Assembly (NCBI GenBank): GCA_001897745.1
Contig: MKUH01000021.1
Coordinates: forward strand, 1 to 64,000
Reading direction: 5' to 3'
DNA from: Candidatus Accumulibacter sp. 66-26
GTDB taxonomy: Bacteria > Pseudomonadota > Gammaproteobacteria > Burkholderiales > Rhodocyclaceae
Length of the DNA: 64,000 nucleotides
The notes beneath the pieces were generated by a model. That model had not been told where the DNA came from and made no database searches. It saw only the letters and a program-made list of their open reading frames with translations. Positions 27,807 through 37,096 of the stretch are shown here, piece after piece (the stretch's first letter is position 1; every line of letters begins with the position of its first letter). The position numbers and the translations under genes are program-made.

Positions 27807-28799
27807 ATGTCCGCCGAGAAAACCAAGCCGCCACCCCGGAGCGCCGCAGTCAGCGCGCAGGCGCGTCGCCAGTTCATCTTCGACAGTGCGAAGATGGCCT
27901 GCGGCGTCGGCATGCTCGGCCTCGGTCTCGGACTCTACAGCAAGCAAAGCGCGGCGCTGCCGCCGCACGCCCTGCGTCCGCCGGGCGCCGGCCGCGAGGG
28001 CGATTTTCTCGGCGCCTGCATCCGCTGCGGCATGTGCGTGCGCGACTGTCCCTACGACATTCTCGAACTCGCCAAACCGGAAACGCCGGTTGCGACCGGA
28101 ACGCCCTATTTCACGGCGCGCAGCGGTCCGTGCGAGATGTGCGACGACATTCCCTGCGTGAAGGCCTGTCCGACCGGGGCACTCGACCACGGCCTGACCG
28201 ACATCAACCAGGCGCGCATGGGCTTGGCCGTTCTCGTCGACCACGAGACCTGCCTCAATTTCCTGGGGCTGCGCTGCGACGTGTGCTATCGCGTCTGCCC
28301 GGTGATCGACAAGGCGATCACGCTCGAAGTCCTGCCCAATTCCCGGACCGGCCGGCATTCGATGTTCCTGCCGACCGTCCATTCCGAACACTGCACCGGC
28401 TGCGGCAAGTGCGAGCAGTCCTGCGTCCTCGAGGAGGCCGCGATCAAGGTCTATCCGGTGGCGCTGGCCAAGGGCGCGCTCGGCCGCCACTATCGCATCG
28501 GCTGGGAAGAGCAGAAGAAGGCCGGCGGTTCGCTGATCGACGAGAGCAAGATGCTCGATCTGCCCGACCGTCTGCCCGAAGGCATGCAGCTGCCGGGGCA
28601 CTACGATCCGGCCAGCGGCGCCACCGCGCCGCCCGGCGCGCTGCAATCCGATCTGCCGCCCGGCCTCTCGTCCCCGTCCCTGCCGAGTTCGCCCCCCGGC
28701 TTCGGCGGGCCGTCCGTGCCGGCGTCGCCGGCGGGCATGCCGGGCGCCACGGCCGGTCCGGTGCCCAGCCATCCGCCCGGACTGGGAGGCGGTAAATGA
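27807..28799 (+). CDS. napG: NapG, ferredoxin-type quinol dehydrogenase subunit, with an added Pro/Gly-rich tail
   Basis: This 330-residue periplasmic iron-sulfur protein starts with a Tat-like region ([13 protein letters not shown]). Four cysteine clusters follow: [26 protein letters not shown], the CDVCYRVCP region, and [11 protein letters not shown]. With NapH it is thought to pass electrons from quinol to the NapAB complex. The core ends near residue 265. The last 65 residues are low-complexity Pro, Ser and Gly, which most family members lack. The gene overlaps napH by 4 nt (28796-28799). Confidence 0.92.
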   Translation: MSAEKTKPPPRSAAVSAQARRQFIFDSAKMACGVGMLGLGLGLYSKQSAALPPHALRPPGAGREGDFLGACIRCGMCVRDCPYDILELAKPETPVATGTPYFTARSGPCEMCDDIPCVKACPTGALDHGLTDINQARMGLAVLVDHETCLNFLGLRCDVCYRVCPVIDKAITLEVLPNSRTGRHSMFLPTVHSEHCTGCGKCEQSCVLEEAAIKVYPVALAKGALGRHYRIGWEEQKKAGGSLIDESKMLDLPDRLPEGMQLPGHYDPASGATAPPGALQSDLPPGLSSPSLPSSPPGFGGPSVPASPAGMPGATAGPVPSHPPGLGGGK

Positions 28800-29728
28800 G
28801 CGGCCGCACCGTTTCCGCCGCGAGCGGCAAGGGCGTCGGCGCCGATGCCGTCGCGGCCAAGGGCTGGTTCGGCGCGCACAAATGGCTGCTCGCCCGGCGT
28901 GCCAGCCAGCTGGCGATCCTCGCGCTGTTCCTGCTCGGGCCGCTGGCCGGCCTGTGGATCGTCAAGGGCAACCTGAGTTACAGCCTGACGCTCGGCGTCC
29001 TGCCGCTGGCCGACCCCTATGTGATGCTGCAGTCGCTGCTCGCCGGCCATGTGCCGGAAACGCTCGGCCTGATCGGCGTCGCGATCGTCGCGGTCTTCTA
29101 CTTCCTGATCGGCGGCCGTGTCTTCTGTGCGTGGGTCTGCCCGGTCAACATGCTCACCGATCTGGCCGGCTGGCTGCGCGCGCGGCTCGGCATCCGCGGC
29201 AGTGCGCACATCGCCCGCCAGACCCGCTACTGGCTGCTCGGCATGACGCTGGCGCTGGCCGTGGCAACCGGCACGATCGTCTGGGAGCTGATCAATCCGG
29301 TGTCGATGCTGCACCGCGGCCTGATCTTCGGGCTCGGCACGGCGTGGGCGGTCGTCCTGGCGGTCTTCCTGTTCGACCTGTTCGTCATGAGCCGCGGCTG
29401 GTGCGGCCACCTGTGTCCGGTCGGCGCCTTCTACGGCTTGCTCGGCAAGTGGAGTCCGCTGCGCGTCTCGGCCACCCGGCGCGCGGCGTGCAACGACTGC
29501 ATGGACTGCTTCGAGGTCTGTCCGGAGCCGCAGGTCATCCGGCCGGCGCTGAAGGGCGAGGGCAAGGGCGTCGGCCCGTTGATCCTCGCGCCCAGCTGCA
29601 CCAACTGCGGACGCTGCATCGACGTGTGCGCGAAAGACGTTTTCAACTTCGGCCTGCGCTTCAATCCGCCGGGAAACCGGGCGCCGGCCGCGCCGCAGGG
29701 CGAAGACCCCGCGGCGGGCAGCAACTGA
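28796..29728 (+). CDS. napH: NapH, membrane quinol dehydrogenase subunit
   Basis: This 310-residue protein has about four transmembrane helices (for example [15 protein letters not shown] and [15 protein letters not shown]). It has CxxxCP motifs on the loops ([16 protein letters not shown]) and two C-terminal [4Fe-4S] sets ([22 protein letters not shown]). It partners NapG to oxidise quinol. The ATG overlaps the napG stop, and the gene ends 49 nt before napB. Confidence 0.94.
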   Translation: MSGRTVSAASGKGVGADAVAAKGWFGAHKWLLARRASQLAILALFLLGPLAGLWIVKGNLSYSLTLGVLPLADPYVMLQSLLAGHVPETLGLIGVAIVAVFYFLIGGRVFCAWVCPVNMLTDLAGWLRARLGIRGSAHIARQTRYWLLGMTLALAVATGTIVWELINPVSMLHRGLIFGLGTAWAVVLAVFLFDLFVMSRGWCGHLCPVGAFYGLLGKWSPLRVSATRRAACNDCMDCFEVCPEPQVIRPALKGEGKGVGPLILAPSCTNCGRCIDVCAKDVFNFGLRFNPPGNRAPAAPQGEDPAAGSN

Positions 29729-29777
29729 AAAACTGGAATTCACTGAATCATCCTTTGACGTGGAGGGAACGCCAATC

Positions 29778-30251
29778 ATGAACAAGACCATCAAACTCAC
29801 CATCACCGCCGTGGCGGCCTGCTTTGCCGCGCTGGCTTTCGCCGCCGACGGCGCCAAGTCGATCCGCGGCATCGACGTCGCCGCGCCGGACCCGGTCGCC
29901 GACATGAAGTCCTATGTCGGCAAGCGCCCGGGAACGCAGGCGCCGGTCGTGCGCACCTTCAGCACGCAGCCGCCGGTGATTCCGCACGCCGTCGAGAACT
30001 TCGACGAGATCAACCTCGAAGGCAACCAGTGTCTCGATTGCCACGGCGCCGCGAACTACGAGAAGAAGAAGGCGCCGAAGATCGGCGACAGCCACTTCGT
30101 CGACCGCGAAGGCAAGAAGCACGAGGAAGCCGCGGCCGGGCGCCACAACTGCGTGGCCTGCCACGTGCCGCAGGTCGATGCGCCGCCGCTGGTCGAGAAC
30201 GCGTTCAAGGGCGACGAGCCGGCGAAGAAGGCCGCCGCCAAGAAGAACTGA
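29778..30251 (+). CDS. napB: NapB, dihaem cytochrome c subunit of nitrate reductase
   Basis: This 157-residue periplasmic protein has a signal peptide ending LAFAAD and two haem-binding motifs (CLDCH at C85-H89, CVACH at C125-H129). It receives electrons and passes them to NapA. The C terminus is lysine-rich. A strong RBS (GGAGGG) lies before the ATG at 29778. It ends the rightward nap operon and is followed by a terminator. Confidence 0.95.
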   Translation: MNKTIKLTITAVAACFAALAFAADGAKSIRGIDVAAPDPVADMKSYVGKRPGTQAPVVRTFSTQPPVIPHAVENFDEINLEGNQCLDCHGAANYEKKKAPKIGDSHFVDREGKKHEEAAAGRHNCVACHVPQVDAPPLVENAFKGDEPAKKAAAKKN

Positions 30252-30306
30252 GATGTAGCACCGGGATGTGCGCCGGCTTGTCCGGCGCGCATCCGTCCGG
30301 CAATGC

Positions 30307-30335
30307 AAAACGGGGAGCCTGCGCTCCCCGTTTTT
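30307..30335. terminator. Bidirectional intrinsic terminator between napB and napF
   Basis: CGGGGAGC (30311-30318) pairs with GCTCCCCG (30323-30330). Four A's lie on the left and five T's on the right, so it can end both the rightward nap operon and the leftward napF transcript. Confidence 0.85.
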
Positions 30336-30357
30336 GTATTGCGTGCCGCCGCCGTGC

Positions 30358-30840
30358 TTACGCGACGCCGAGCGCGCGGGTCGGGCAGGGCGCCACGCAG
30401 GCGCCGCAGCCGGTGCAGGCGGCGGCGTCGATCTGCGGCTGGGCGATGCCGCCGAGTTGCGGCAGGAAGCGGATGGCGCGCGCGTCGCAGAGATCGCCGC
30501 AGACGCGGCATTCGACGTGCTGGCGCGCCAGACAGTCCTCACCGACGCTGGCGACGATCGTCCAGGGCGGCTGGCCGGCGGCGCGGCGCAGGGCGCCCGT
30601 CGCGCAGGCACCGGCGCAGTCGCCGCAGAAGGTGCATTCGCCGGCGCCGAAGTCGATCGTCGGATAGCCCGCATCGCGGTCGACCACGATCTGCGTCGGG
30701 CAGGCCCGCACGCAGTCGCCGCAGCGCGTGCAGGCGCTGAGAAAAGCGTCCTCGGCGAGCGCCCAGGGCGGGCGCTGCGGCCCCCGACGGGCGGAGAAGC
30801 GCCCGCGCAGAAAGTTGCGGCGGTTGTTCGGGTCGGTCAT
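30358..30840 (-). CDS. napF: NapF, iron-sulfur protein of nitrate reductase maturation
   Basis: This 160-residue ferredoxin-type protein has four cysteine groups, CTRCGDCVRACP, CTFCGDCAGACA, CRVCGDLC and CTGCGACVAPCP. NapF is cytoplasmic and is reported to interact with NapA before export. I place the start at the ATG at 30840, giving MTDPNNRRNFLRGRF. It runs opposite to napDAGHB, apart from the main operon. Sequence before it shows no FNR box; it may be transcribed with the upstream cytochrome genes by readthrough. Confidence 0.88.
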   Translation of the reverse strand: MTDPNNRRNFLRGRFSARRGPQRPPWALAEDAFLSACTRCGDCVRACPTQIVVDRDAGYPTIDFGAGECTFCGDCAGACATGALRRAAGQPPWTIVASVGEDCLARQHVECRVCGDLCDARAIRFLPQLGGIAQPQIDAAACTGCGACVAPCPTRALGVA

Positions 30841-30948
30841 GCGGCGGCGTACTCGATGGTTTCGCTCGTTTCGGCGCTCGTTGCGGATGCGGCCGTGGTG
30901 CTGCGCGTTCGGCTGCGGGGGTGCGCCGGCGTAACGCAGCGCCAATGG

Positions 30949-30982
30949 AAAAGGGGGCTGGGCTCGCGCCCCGCCCCCTTTG
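30949..30982 (-). terminator. Stem-loop terminator after the cytochrome c gene
   Basis: AAAGGGGGC (30950-30958) pairs with GCCCCCTTT (30973-30981), with an inner GGGC/GCCC pairing around TCGC. On the minus strand it ends in four T's, 18 nt after the stop at 31000. The stem is strong but the T run is short, so termination may be partial. Confidence 0.6.
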
Positions 30983-30999
30983 GCTGTCGCCCTGCTGGC

Positions 31000-31836
31000 T
31001 TACTGCTTGACGGCCTTGATGTCGCCGTCGGCGCCGAGGCCCAGCTTGTAGCCGAGCGAAACGTGGTGGAAGCGGCCGGTCGCGTGGTCGGCGTGGACCG
31101 CGATGCCGAAGGGCACGGACTTGCCTTCGACCACCGGACCGGACAGCTTGCGCGTGAAGGTCACGGTGTAGGTGTCGCCGGCCTTGCTGCCTTCGGCCTT
31201 GACGCCGGCGGTGCCGCCTTCCATGTTGCGCTTGTCGGTGACGCTGCCGTCAACCGCCTTGGCGCCCTTGGCGCTCTTCCACTGCATCAGTTCGTAGGCG
31301 CCTTCCTTGGTGTACTTGGTCTTCTTGTCGTCGGCGCCCGGCATGGTGCGCGCGTCGCCGTGGCAGGTCGCCCAGCAACCGACTTGTTCGGCCTTCTCGA
31401 CCTTGTCGTTCGGGAACATCACGGCAACCTTGACGTCGTTTTCCTTGTCGCCGGCGTTGGCGCCGCCGGCCGGGGCCTTGAAGGTCAGGCGCAGGTAGGC
31501 GTTGTCCTTGTCGTAGGCGGCCTGCACGGAAACCGGGAAGTTCATCGTCTTCGGCGCGCCGACGGGTTCGAGTTCCTTGCCGGCGAGACGCTTCATCTCG
31601 AAGTTCAGGCCGTTCTTTTCCTCGTGGCAGCCGACGCAGGATTCGCCCTTGTTGAGGCCGGTGCGGCCGCTGTGGTCGGACTTCTTCATGACCCACTCGA
31701 TCGGCGTCACGCCTGGGTGGAAGACCTGCACGTCGCGCTTGGGAACCTTGCTCCAGTCCGGTGCGGCGTGGGCGATCTGGCTGCCGAAGGCGAACAGGGC
31801 GCCGATGACGGCGAGGGAAACGGTCGTTTTTTTCAT
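31000..31836 (-). CDS. Periplasmic cytochrome c with an ethylbenzene-dehydrogenase-like haem domain
   Basis: This 278-residue protein has a signal peptide of about 23 residues ending IAHAA. It has one ordinary haem motif (CVGCH, C67-H71) and a spaced-out CWATCH (C154-x3-C158-H159) near GDARTMP. It resembles the EB_dh/DMSO-reductase-gamma-like haem domain family, in which the CWATCH segment is common. It is downstream of the NapC-type gene and probably cotranscribed, so it likely takes electrons from it, but its final acceptor is unknown. An in-frame upstream GTG adds only four residues. Confidence 0.8.
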   Translation of the reverse strand: MKKTTVSLAVIGALFAFGSQIAHAAPDWSKVPKRDVQVFHPGVTPIEWVMKKSDHSGRTGLNKGESCVGCHEEKNGLNFEMKRLAGKELEPVGAPKTMNFPVSVQAAYDKDNAYLRLTFKAPAGGANAGDKENDVKVAVMFPNDKVEKAEQVGCWATCHGDARTMPGADDKKTKYTKEGAYELMQWKSAKGAKAVDGSVTDKRNMEGGTAGVKAEGSKAGDTYTVTFTRKLSGPVVEGKSVPFGIAVHADHATGRFHHVSLGYKLGLGADGDIKAVKQ

Positions 31837-31943
31837 GTCACACTCCACTCAGGTGTTGATGCGTTTGCGGCGGTCGGCGGCGGGTGCCGGGGCTGGCACG
31901 GCCCCGCCGACCGGTTCAGGGTGCAGCAAATCTTGGTGCCGGC

Positions 31944-32531
31944 TTACTCGTCTTCCTCTTCCGGCATGTTCTGCGGCTTGTGGTGCGCGATGCCCTTGTG
32001 GCAGTCGATGCAGGTCTGCTTGTCCTCGAGCGCGATCTTGTGCATCTTCGCGGCGCGGGCCTTCTGCTTCTCCACGTTCATCGACTCGAAGGCGTGGCAG
32101 TTGCGGCATTCGCGCGAGTCGGCCTTCTTCATGCGGGCCCATTCGTTCTGCGCCAGGCGCAGGCGGTTGGCCTCGAACTTCTCCTTGGTGTCGATGGTGC
32201 CGACGATCTTGCCATAGACTTCCTTGGACGCCTGGATCTTGCGGATCATCTTGTACGTCCAGGCCTTCGGCACGTGGCAGTCGGAACAGACCGCGCGCAC
32301 GCCGGTGCGGTTGGTGTAGTGGATCGTTTCCTTGTATTCCACGTACACGTTGTCGCGCATTTCGTGGCAGGAGATGCAGAATTGTTCGGTGTTGGTGGCT
32401 TCGAGCACCGTGTTGAAGCCGCCCCAGAAGACGACGCCGGAGACGAAACCGACGACCAGCAGCGTGGCTAGCGAATATTTGGCGCTCGGGCGCTTGAGCA
32501 TGGCCCAGAAGCCGGAACCTTTTTCTGACAT
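31944..32531 (-). CDS. napC: NapC/NirT-type membrane tetrahaem cytochrome c
   Basis: This 195-residue quinol-oxidising cytochrome has an N-terminal anchor (about residues 20-42). It has four haem motifs: CISCH (52-56), CSDCH (82-86), CRNCH (142-146) and CIDCH (174-178). NapC-type proteins carry electrons from menaquinol or ubiquinol to periplasmic reductases. It is separate from napDAGHB, with an FNR-like box upstream and the unusual cytochrome c gene downstream. It may serve NapAB, the cytochrome, or both. The C terminus is acidic. Confidence 0.9.
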   Translation of the reverse strand: MSEKGSGFWAMLKRPSAKYSLATLLVVGFVSGVVFWGGFNTVLEATNTEQFCISCHEMRDNVYVEYKETIHYTNRTGVRAVCSDCHVPKAWTYKMIRKIQASKEVYGKIVGTIDTKEKFEANRLRLAQNEWARMKKADSRECRNCHAFESMNVEKQKARAAKMHKIALEDKQTCIDCHKGIAHHKPQNMPEEEDE

Positions 32532-32597
32532 GTTGCTTCCCTCTCGTTTGTCTTTGTCTATCGCCCGCCGACGGACCGGCTAACGATGCTGGCGGGA

Positions 32598-32640
32598 AGT
32601 CTAGCGGACGAGGGGCGGGCGCCGGTTTGATTTAGGTTAA
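32598..32640 (-). promoter_or_regulatory. FNR-like promoter of napC
   Basis: On the minus strand TTAAC-CTAA-ATCAA (32640-32627) matches the FNR consensus with two mismatches, both in one half. TAGACT at 32603-32598 is a -10-like hexamer 30.5 bp from the box centre. The inferred start is near 32592, about 60 nt before napC. Confidence 0.55.
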
Positions 32641-32750
32641 CAATTCCACAAAATGCCGAGGGGTGAATAACCTGAACGGCATCAAGGTCTGTTTCGGAGG
32701 GGGGCTGCGCGGCTGCGGCGCGGGGCGATCCGGGCGCGGCCGGGGGGGCG

Positions 32751-32785
32751 GCGGATTCCGGGGCGGCGCCGGCCCCGGAATCCGC
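32751..32785 (-). terminator. Long perfect hairpin after ccmI
   Basis: A 14-bp perfect stem (32751-32764 with 32772-32785) around a 7-nt loop lies 6 nt beyond the ccmI stop. No T run follows on the minus strand, so it may protect the mRNA 3' end or act with Rho. Confidence 0.55.
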
Positions 32786-32791
32786 CTGCGA

Positions 32792-33985
32792 TCAGGGCTG
32801 GACCTGATCGATCACGAGGCGGAGGTTCTGGCTGTTCGGCTTGACGCCGGAGACGGTGCCGAAGAGGTCGCCGCTCGACGTCTTCGCGGTGCCGGCCTTG
32901 GCGACGCGCGCCTCGATGCTGACCGTCTTGAACGCCGAGAGCTTCTGCCCGCCGGTGAGCGCCATCGAATCGTCGAAGCGGAAGCGCAGCGGCAGCTGCC
33001 CGACCGTCGCCCGCGTCGCGGCGAGCGGCATGCGGTTGCCGTCCTCGGCGCGCGCGAAGACGAAGAGCACGTCGTCGGGCTGCACCTGCGCCGCCAGCTT
33101 GGGGCTGAGGCTGACTTCGCCGCTCAGCGCGGGGCCGGCGGCGGCCGTCTTGCCGCCCGCGCCGGCGATTTCGCGCGCCTTGGCGATCGCCGCTTCGAGC
33201 GTCTGCGCTTCTTCCGATCCCGGTTCGAGCTGCGCCAGCAGGCGCTCCCAGTATTTGGCGGCGCTGGCGAAGTCCTGCCGATCGCTCGCCTCGGCGCCGG
33301 CCAGCAGCAGCGCATGCGGCTCGTCCGGGGCGATCTGCAGGGCGCGCGCGATCAGTTCGGCCGGCTTGCCGCGCAGGTTGCCGCCCTGCGTCTGGCTGAG
33401 CACTTCGGCGTAATCGGCGAGGAGGGCGGCATCGGCGTCGAGCAGCGCGCCGGCGTGGCTATAGGCCTCGGCGGCCTCGGGGAAGCGGCCGAGCACCTTG
33501 TACGAGCGGGCGAGCATCACCCAGCCCTGGGCGTCGTCCGGGTTCTGCTTGAGCCGCTCGACCAGCTTGCCGAGCATGCCTTCGATCTGCTGCGGGCTGA
33601 TGGTCGCCTGCGTCTGCATCGGATCGAGGCCGCGCGGGTTGCCGAGCACCAGATAGCCGGCCGCGGCCAGCAGCGGCAGGGCGATGACGAGGACGATCGC
33701 CGTCCGCCGGCCGGCCGGCCTGACCGGGGCCGTCGGGGCGTCGGGCTGGACTTCCTCGAGCAGGCGGCGCTGCAGTTCGCTGCGCGCCTGTTCGAAGTCG
33801 GCGTCGCCGAGCGACCCCTCGGCGCGTTCGCGTTCGAGCTCGGCGAGTTGGTCGCGGAAGATCGCGAGGTTGGCTTCGCGCCGCTCGCCGGTATCGACGG
33901 AGCGCGGCTTGCGCAGCAGCGCGGGCAGCAGGAGGGCGGCGGTGGCGACGACGAGGAGTGCTGCGAATACGACGAAAAGTGTCAT
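32792..33985 (-). CDS. ccmI: CcmI, apocytochrome chaperone with TPR repeats
   Basis: This 397-residue membrane protein has two N-terminal helices (about residues 3-24 and 96-114) with a cytoplasmic loop between. A periplasmic TPR region follows (ARSYKVLGRFPEAAEAYSHA and after), then a beta-rich C-terminal domain. It presents apocytochrome c to the CcmFH haem ligation complex. The ATG overlaps the ccmH stop. It is the last gene of the operon. Confidence 0.88.
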   Translation of the reverse strand: MTLFVVFAALLVVATAALLLPALLRKPRSVDTGERREANLAIFRDQLAELERERAEGSLGDADFEQARSELQRRLLEEVQPDAPTAPVRPAGRRTAIVLVIALPLLAAAGYLVLGNPRGLDPMQTQATISPQQIEGMLGKLVERLKQNPDDAQGWVMLARSYKVLGRFPEAAEAYSHAGALLDADAALLADYAEVLSQTQGGNLRGKPAELIARALQIAPDEPHALLLAGAEASDRQDFASAAKYWERLLAQLEPGSEEAQTLEAAIAKAREIAGAGGKTAAAGPALSGEVSLSPKLAAQVQPDDVLFVFARAEDGNRMPLAATRATVGQLPLRFRFDDSMALTGGQKLSAFKTVSIEARVAKAGTAKTSSGDLFGTVSGVKPNSQNLRLVIDQVQP

Positions 33986-34449
33986 GGCTGGGAGTCTTTG
34001 GCTTGGAGCAGGGCGTCGGCCTGCCGTTGTTCTTCGGCGCTGAGCGGGCTGTCGTTTACCGCGAGGTCGCGGCGGCGCAGGTAGCGCACCAGGGCGCCGA
34101 GGCCGACGATGAAGAGGAGGGCCGGGCCGAACCACAGGAGCAGGGTCGTGCCCTTGAGCGGCGGCCGGTAGCGCACGAAGTCGCCGTAGCGGGCGACCAT
34201 GAAGTCCATGACCTCGCCGTCGCTCTTGCCGTCCTTGATCAGCGTGCGGATTTCGCGGCGCAGGTCGTTGGCCAGCTCGGAGTGCGAGCCGGCGAGCGAC
34301 TCGTTCTGGCAGACGAGACAGCGCAGTTCGCTGGAAATGGCGACCATGCGCTTTTCGGTCAGTTCATCCTCGGCGAGCGGCGCGGCTTCCTTGGCGTGCA
34401 ACCCGGCGGCGCCGAGCGCGAAGAGCAGACAGATCAGCCAGCGTTTCAT
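33982..34449 (-). CDS. ccmH: CcmH, apocytochrome thiol-disulfide protein
   Basis: This 155-residue protein has a signal peptide ending LHAKE, the redox motif LRCLVCQNESL and a C-terminal membrane helix (about residues 103-121). CcmH reduces the haem-binding cysteines of apocytochrome c. It is the short form; the C-terminal TPR part is the separate ccmI. It overlaps ccmG and ccmI by 4 nt each. Confidence 0.93.
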   Translation of the reverse strand: MKRWLICLLFALGAAGLHAKEAAPLAEDELTEKRMVAISSELRCLVCQNESLAGSHSELANDLRREIRTLIKDGKSDGEVMDFMVARYGDFVRYRPPLKGTTLLLWFGPALLFIVGLGALVRYLRRRDLAVNDSPLSAEEQRQADALLQAKDSQP

Positions 34450-35030
34450 TTCGAGAGCTCCGCGACGAGGGGCAGGATCTTGCCCGAGAAGATGTCCGGC
34501 GTGATCGGGCCGGTGTGCTTCATGCGGATGATGCCGGCCTTGTCGATGACGTAGGTTTCGGGGACGCCGTAGACGCCGAAGTCGATGCCGACGCGGCCGT
34601 CGAGGTCCATCGCGGTCAGCGTGTAGGGGTCGCCGTGCGCCTGCAGCCAGCCGTTGGCGCGCTGATAGGCCATGCGCTTCTCGCTGGCGGCGTCGATCTT
34701 GTCCATGTCGATCCCGCCGTCGCCGCGCACTTCCTTGTAGTTGAGGCCGATCAGCGGCAGCGACTTGTTTTTCGCCAGTTCGACGAGGACCGGGTGTTCC
34801 TGCCGGCAGGAGACGCACCACGAGGCCCAGACGTTGAGCAGCCAGACCTTGCCGGCCATGTCCTGCGGCGAGAAGGTGCGCTCCGGCGCGTGCAGCTGGG
34901 GCAGCGCGAACTGCGGCGCCGGTTTGCCGACCAGCGGCGAGGGAACGTCGCGCGGGTTGAGGTTGAGTCCGACGGCAAGCAGCACGACGAGGGCGATGAA
35001 GCCGATCAGCGGCCAGAGAAACTTGTTCAT
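34446..35030 (-). CDS. ccmG: CcmG/DsbE thioredoxin-like protein
   Basis: This 194-residue membrane-anchored thioredoxin has an N-terminal helix (PLIGFIALVVLLAVGLNL) and the active site WASWCVSCRQEH. It supplies reducing power to CcmH and apocytochrome c. The cis-proline region GVPETYVID is also present. The stop overlaps the ccmH start. Confidence 0.94.
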   Translation of the reverse strand: MNKFLWPLIGFIALVVLLAVGLNLNPRDVPSPLVGKPAPQFALPQLHAPERTFSPQDMAGKVWLLNVWASWCVSCRQEHPVLVELAKNKSLPLIGLNYKEVRGDGGIDMDKIDAASEKRMAYQRANGWLQAHGDPYTLTAMDLDGRVGIDFGVYGVPETYVIDKAGIIRMKHTGPITPDIFSGKILPLVAELSK

Positions 35031-35082
35031 GGGCGAATTCCCAACGTAATCATGCGGGTTCGGGCGCGAGTCGGGCGCGCAT

Positions 35083-37074
35083 TCAGGCGTTCTGGGCGAG
35101 CGCGGCCGGCACGCCGGCGGCGGCTTGCGCCTTGATCCGGTAGCGCCGGTCGGAGATGGCGATGAGACCGCCGATCGCCATCAGCACGCAGCCACCCCAG
35201 ATCCAGTCGACGAAGGGCTTGTAGTAGACGCGCACGGCCCAGGCCGCTTCCGGCTTCGCCTTGTCGATCGGTTCGCCGAGCGAGACGTAGGTGTCGCGCA
35301 GGAAGCCGGTGTCGATCGCCGCTTCGGTCATCGGCATCGACGAGGCGACGTAGGCGCGTTTTTCCGGGTGCAGCTTCTTCAGGAACTTGCCGTCGAGCGA
35401 GAGATCGACGTCGCCGCGCAGCGCCGTGTAGTTCGGTCCCTGCACCTGGCTGACGCCGTTGAACTGGAAGGTGTAGCCGCCGACCGAGACGGTGTCGCCG
35501 AGCTCCATCTTGACGTCCTTCTCCTGCTCGTAGGTCATGACCATCGAGACGCCGACGACGAAGACGGCGACGCCGACGTGCGCCGTGTGCATGCCGAAGA
35601 AGCTGCGCGGCTGCCTGAGGGCGGCGACCAGGAAAGACTGCTGGCCGCGCGTCGCCTGCACACGTTCGACGAAATGCTGCGTGCCGGCGAACACGATCCA
35701 CGCCGCGAGCAGCAGGCCGAGCGCGACCAGCGCTTTCCATTCGCCGTAGAGCAGCGGCACGACGACGGCAACGAGCGCGGCGCCGAGCAGCGCCCAGCGC
35801 AGGGTACGGGCGATCTCGGCGAAGGAGGCGTGTTTCCAGCGCGCGAAGGGCGCGACGCCGATCAGGAAGAGCGCCGGCACCATGAGCGGCGCGAACACCG
35901 CGTTGAAGTAGGGCGGGCCGACCGACAGCTTGCCGGCGCCGAGCGCGTCGATGGCCAGCGGATAGAGCGTGCCGAGCAGCACCGACGAGCAGGCGACGAC
36001 GAGCAGCACGTTGTTGGTGAGCAGCAGCGACTCGCGCGAGAGCAGCGCGAAGCGGCCGCCGAGGCCGACCTTGGGCGCGCGCCAGGCGAACAGCGCGAGC
36101 GAACTGCCGATGACAACGACGAGGAAGGCGAGGATGAAGATGCCGCGCTTAGGATCGGTGGCGAAGGCGTGCACCGAGGTCAGCACGCCGGAGCGCACGA
36201 GGAAGGTGCCGAGCAGCGAGAGCGAAAAGGCCGAGATGGCGAGCAGTACCGTCCAGTTCTTGAAGCTGCCGCGTTTTTCGGTGACCGCCAGGCTATGCAC
36301 GAGCGCCGTGCCGACCAGCCAGGGCATGAACGAGGCGTTCTCGACCGGATCCCAGAACCACCAGCCGCCCCAGCCCAGTTCGTAGTAGGCCCACCACGAG
36401 CCGAGCGCGATGCCGAGGGTCAGGAAGACCCAGGCCGCCGTCGTCCACGGGCGCGACCAGCGCGCCCAGGCGGCGTCGAGCTGGCCCGAAAGCAGCGCGG
36501 CGACGGCGAAGGCGTAGGCCACCGAGAAGCCGACGTAGCCCATGTACAGCATCGGCGGGTGGATGATCAGACCGGGGTCCTGCAGCAGCGGATTGAGGTC
36601 GCGACCTTCCTCGACGGCCGGCAGCAGGCGCTCGAAGGGGTTGGAGGTGAACAGGATGAAGAGCAGGAAGCCAGCGGTGACCAGCGCGAGCGTGCCGAGC
36701 ACGCGCGCCACCATGCGGTCGGGCAATTGCCGCGAGAAGGCGGCGACGGCCAGCGTCCACAGCGAGAGCATGACCACCCACAGGAGCAGCGATCCCTCGT
36801 GGCCGCCCCACACGGCGGCGACGCGGTACTCGATCGGCAGCAGCGTGTTCGAGTGCTGCGCGACGTAGACCACCGAGAAGTCGTTCTGCACGAAGGCGGC
36901 GGTCAGGCAGCCGAAGGCGACCAGCATGAGCAGGGCCTGCGCGGCGGCGGCAGGGCGGGCCAGCGCGATCCATGCCTGCCGGTTGGTGTGGGCGCCGACG
37001 AGCGGCAGCGTGCCTTGCACGAAGGCCACGCAGAGCGCGACGATCAGTGCGAAATGGCCGAGTTCGGGGATCAT
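35083..37074 (-). CDS. ccmF: CcmF, haem ligation subunit
   Basis: This 663-residue polytopic membrane protein belongs to the haem handling protein family. It carries the tryptophan-rich WGGWWFWDPVENASFMPW motif, WGGHEGSLLLW and many hydrophobic helices. With CcmH and CcmI it attaches haem to apocytochrome c. Length and order (ccmE before it, ccmG after it) match System I operons. Confidence 0.96.
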   Translation of the reverse strand: MIPELGHFALIVALCVAFVQGTLPLVGAHTNRQAWIALARPAAAAQALLMLVAFGCLTAAFVQNDFSVVYVAQHSNTLLPIEYRVAAVWGGHEGSLLLWVVMLSLWTLAVAAFSRQLPDRMVARVLGTLALVTAGFLLFILFTSNPFERLLPAVEEGRDLNPLLQDPGLIIHPPMLYMGYVGFSVAYAFAVAALLSGQLDAAWARWSRPWTTAAWVFLTLGIALGSWWAYYELGWGGWWFWDPVENASFMPWLVGTALVHSLAVTEKRGSFKNWTVLLAISAFSLSLLGTFLVRSGVLTSVHAFATDPKRGIFILAFLVVVIGSSLALFAWRAPKVGLGGRFALLSRESLLLTNNVLLVVACSSVLLGTLYPLAIDALGAGKLSVGPPYFNAVFAPLMVPALFLIGVAPFARWKHASFAEIARTLRWALLGAALVAVVVPLLYGEWKALVALGLLLAAWIVFAGTQHFVERVQATRGQQSFLVAALRQPRSFFGMHTAHVGVAVFVVGVSMVMTYEQEKDVKMELGDTVSVGGYTFQFNGVSQVQGPNYTALRGDVDLSLDGKFLKKLHPEKRAYVASSMPMTEAAIDTGFLRDTYVSLGEPIDKAKPEAAWAVRVYYKPFVDWIWGGCVLMAIGGLIAISDRRYRIKAQAAAGVPAALAQNA

Positions 37075-37096
37075 GGCGGTTTCCTGTGACTTCCGG

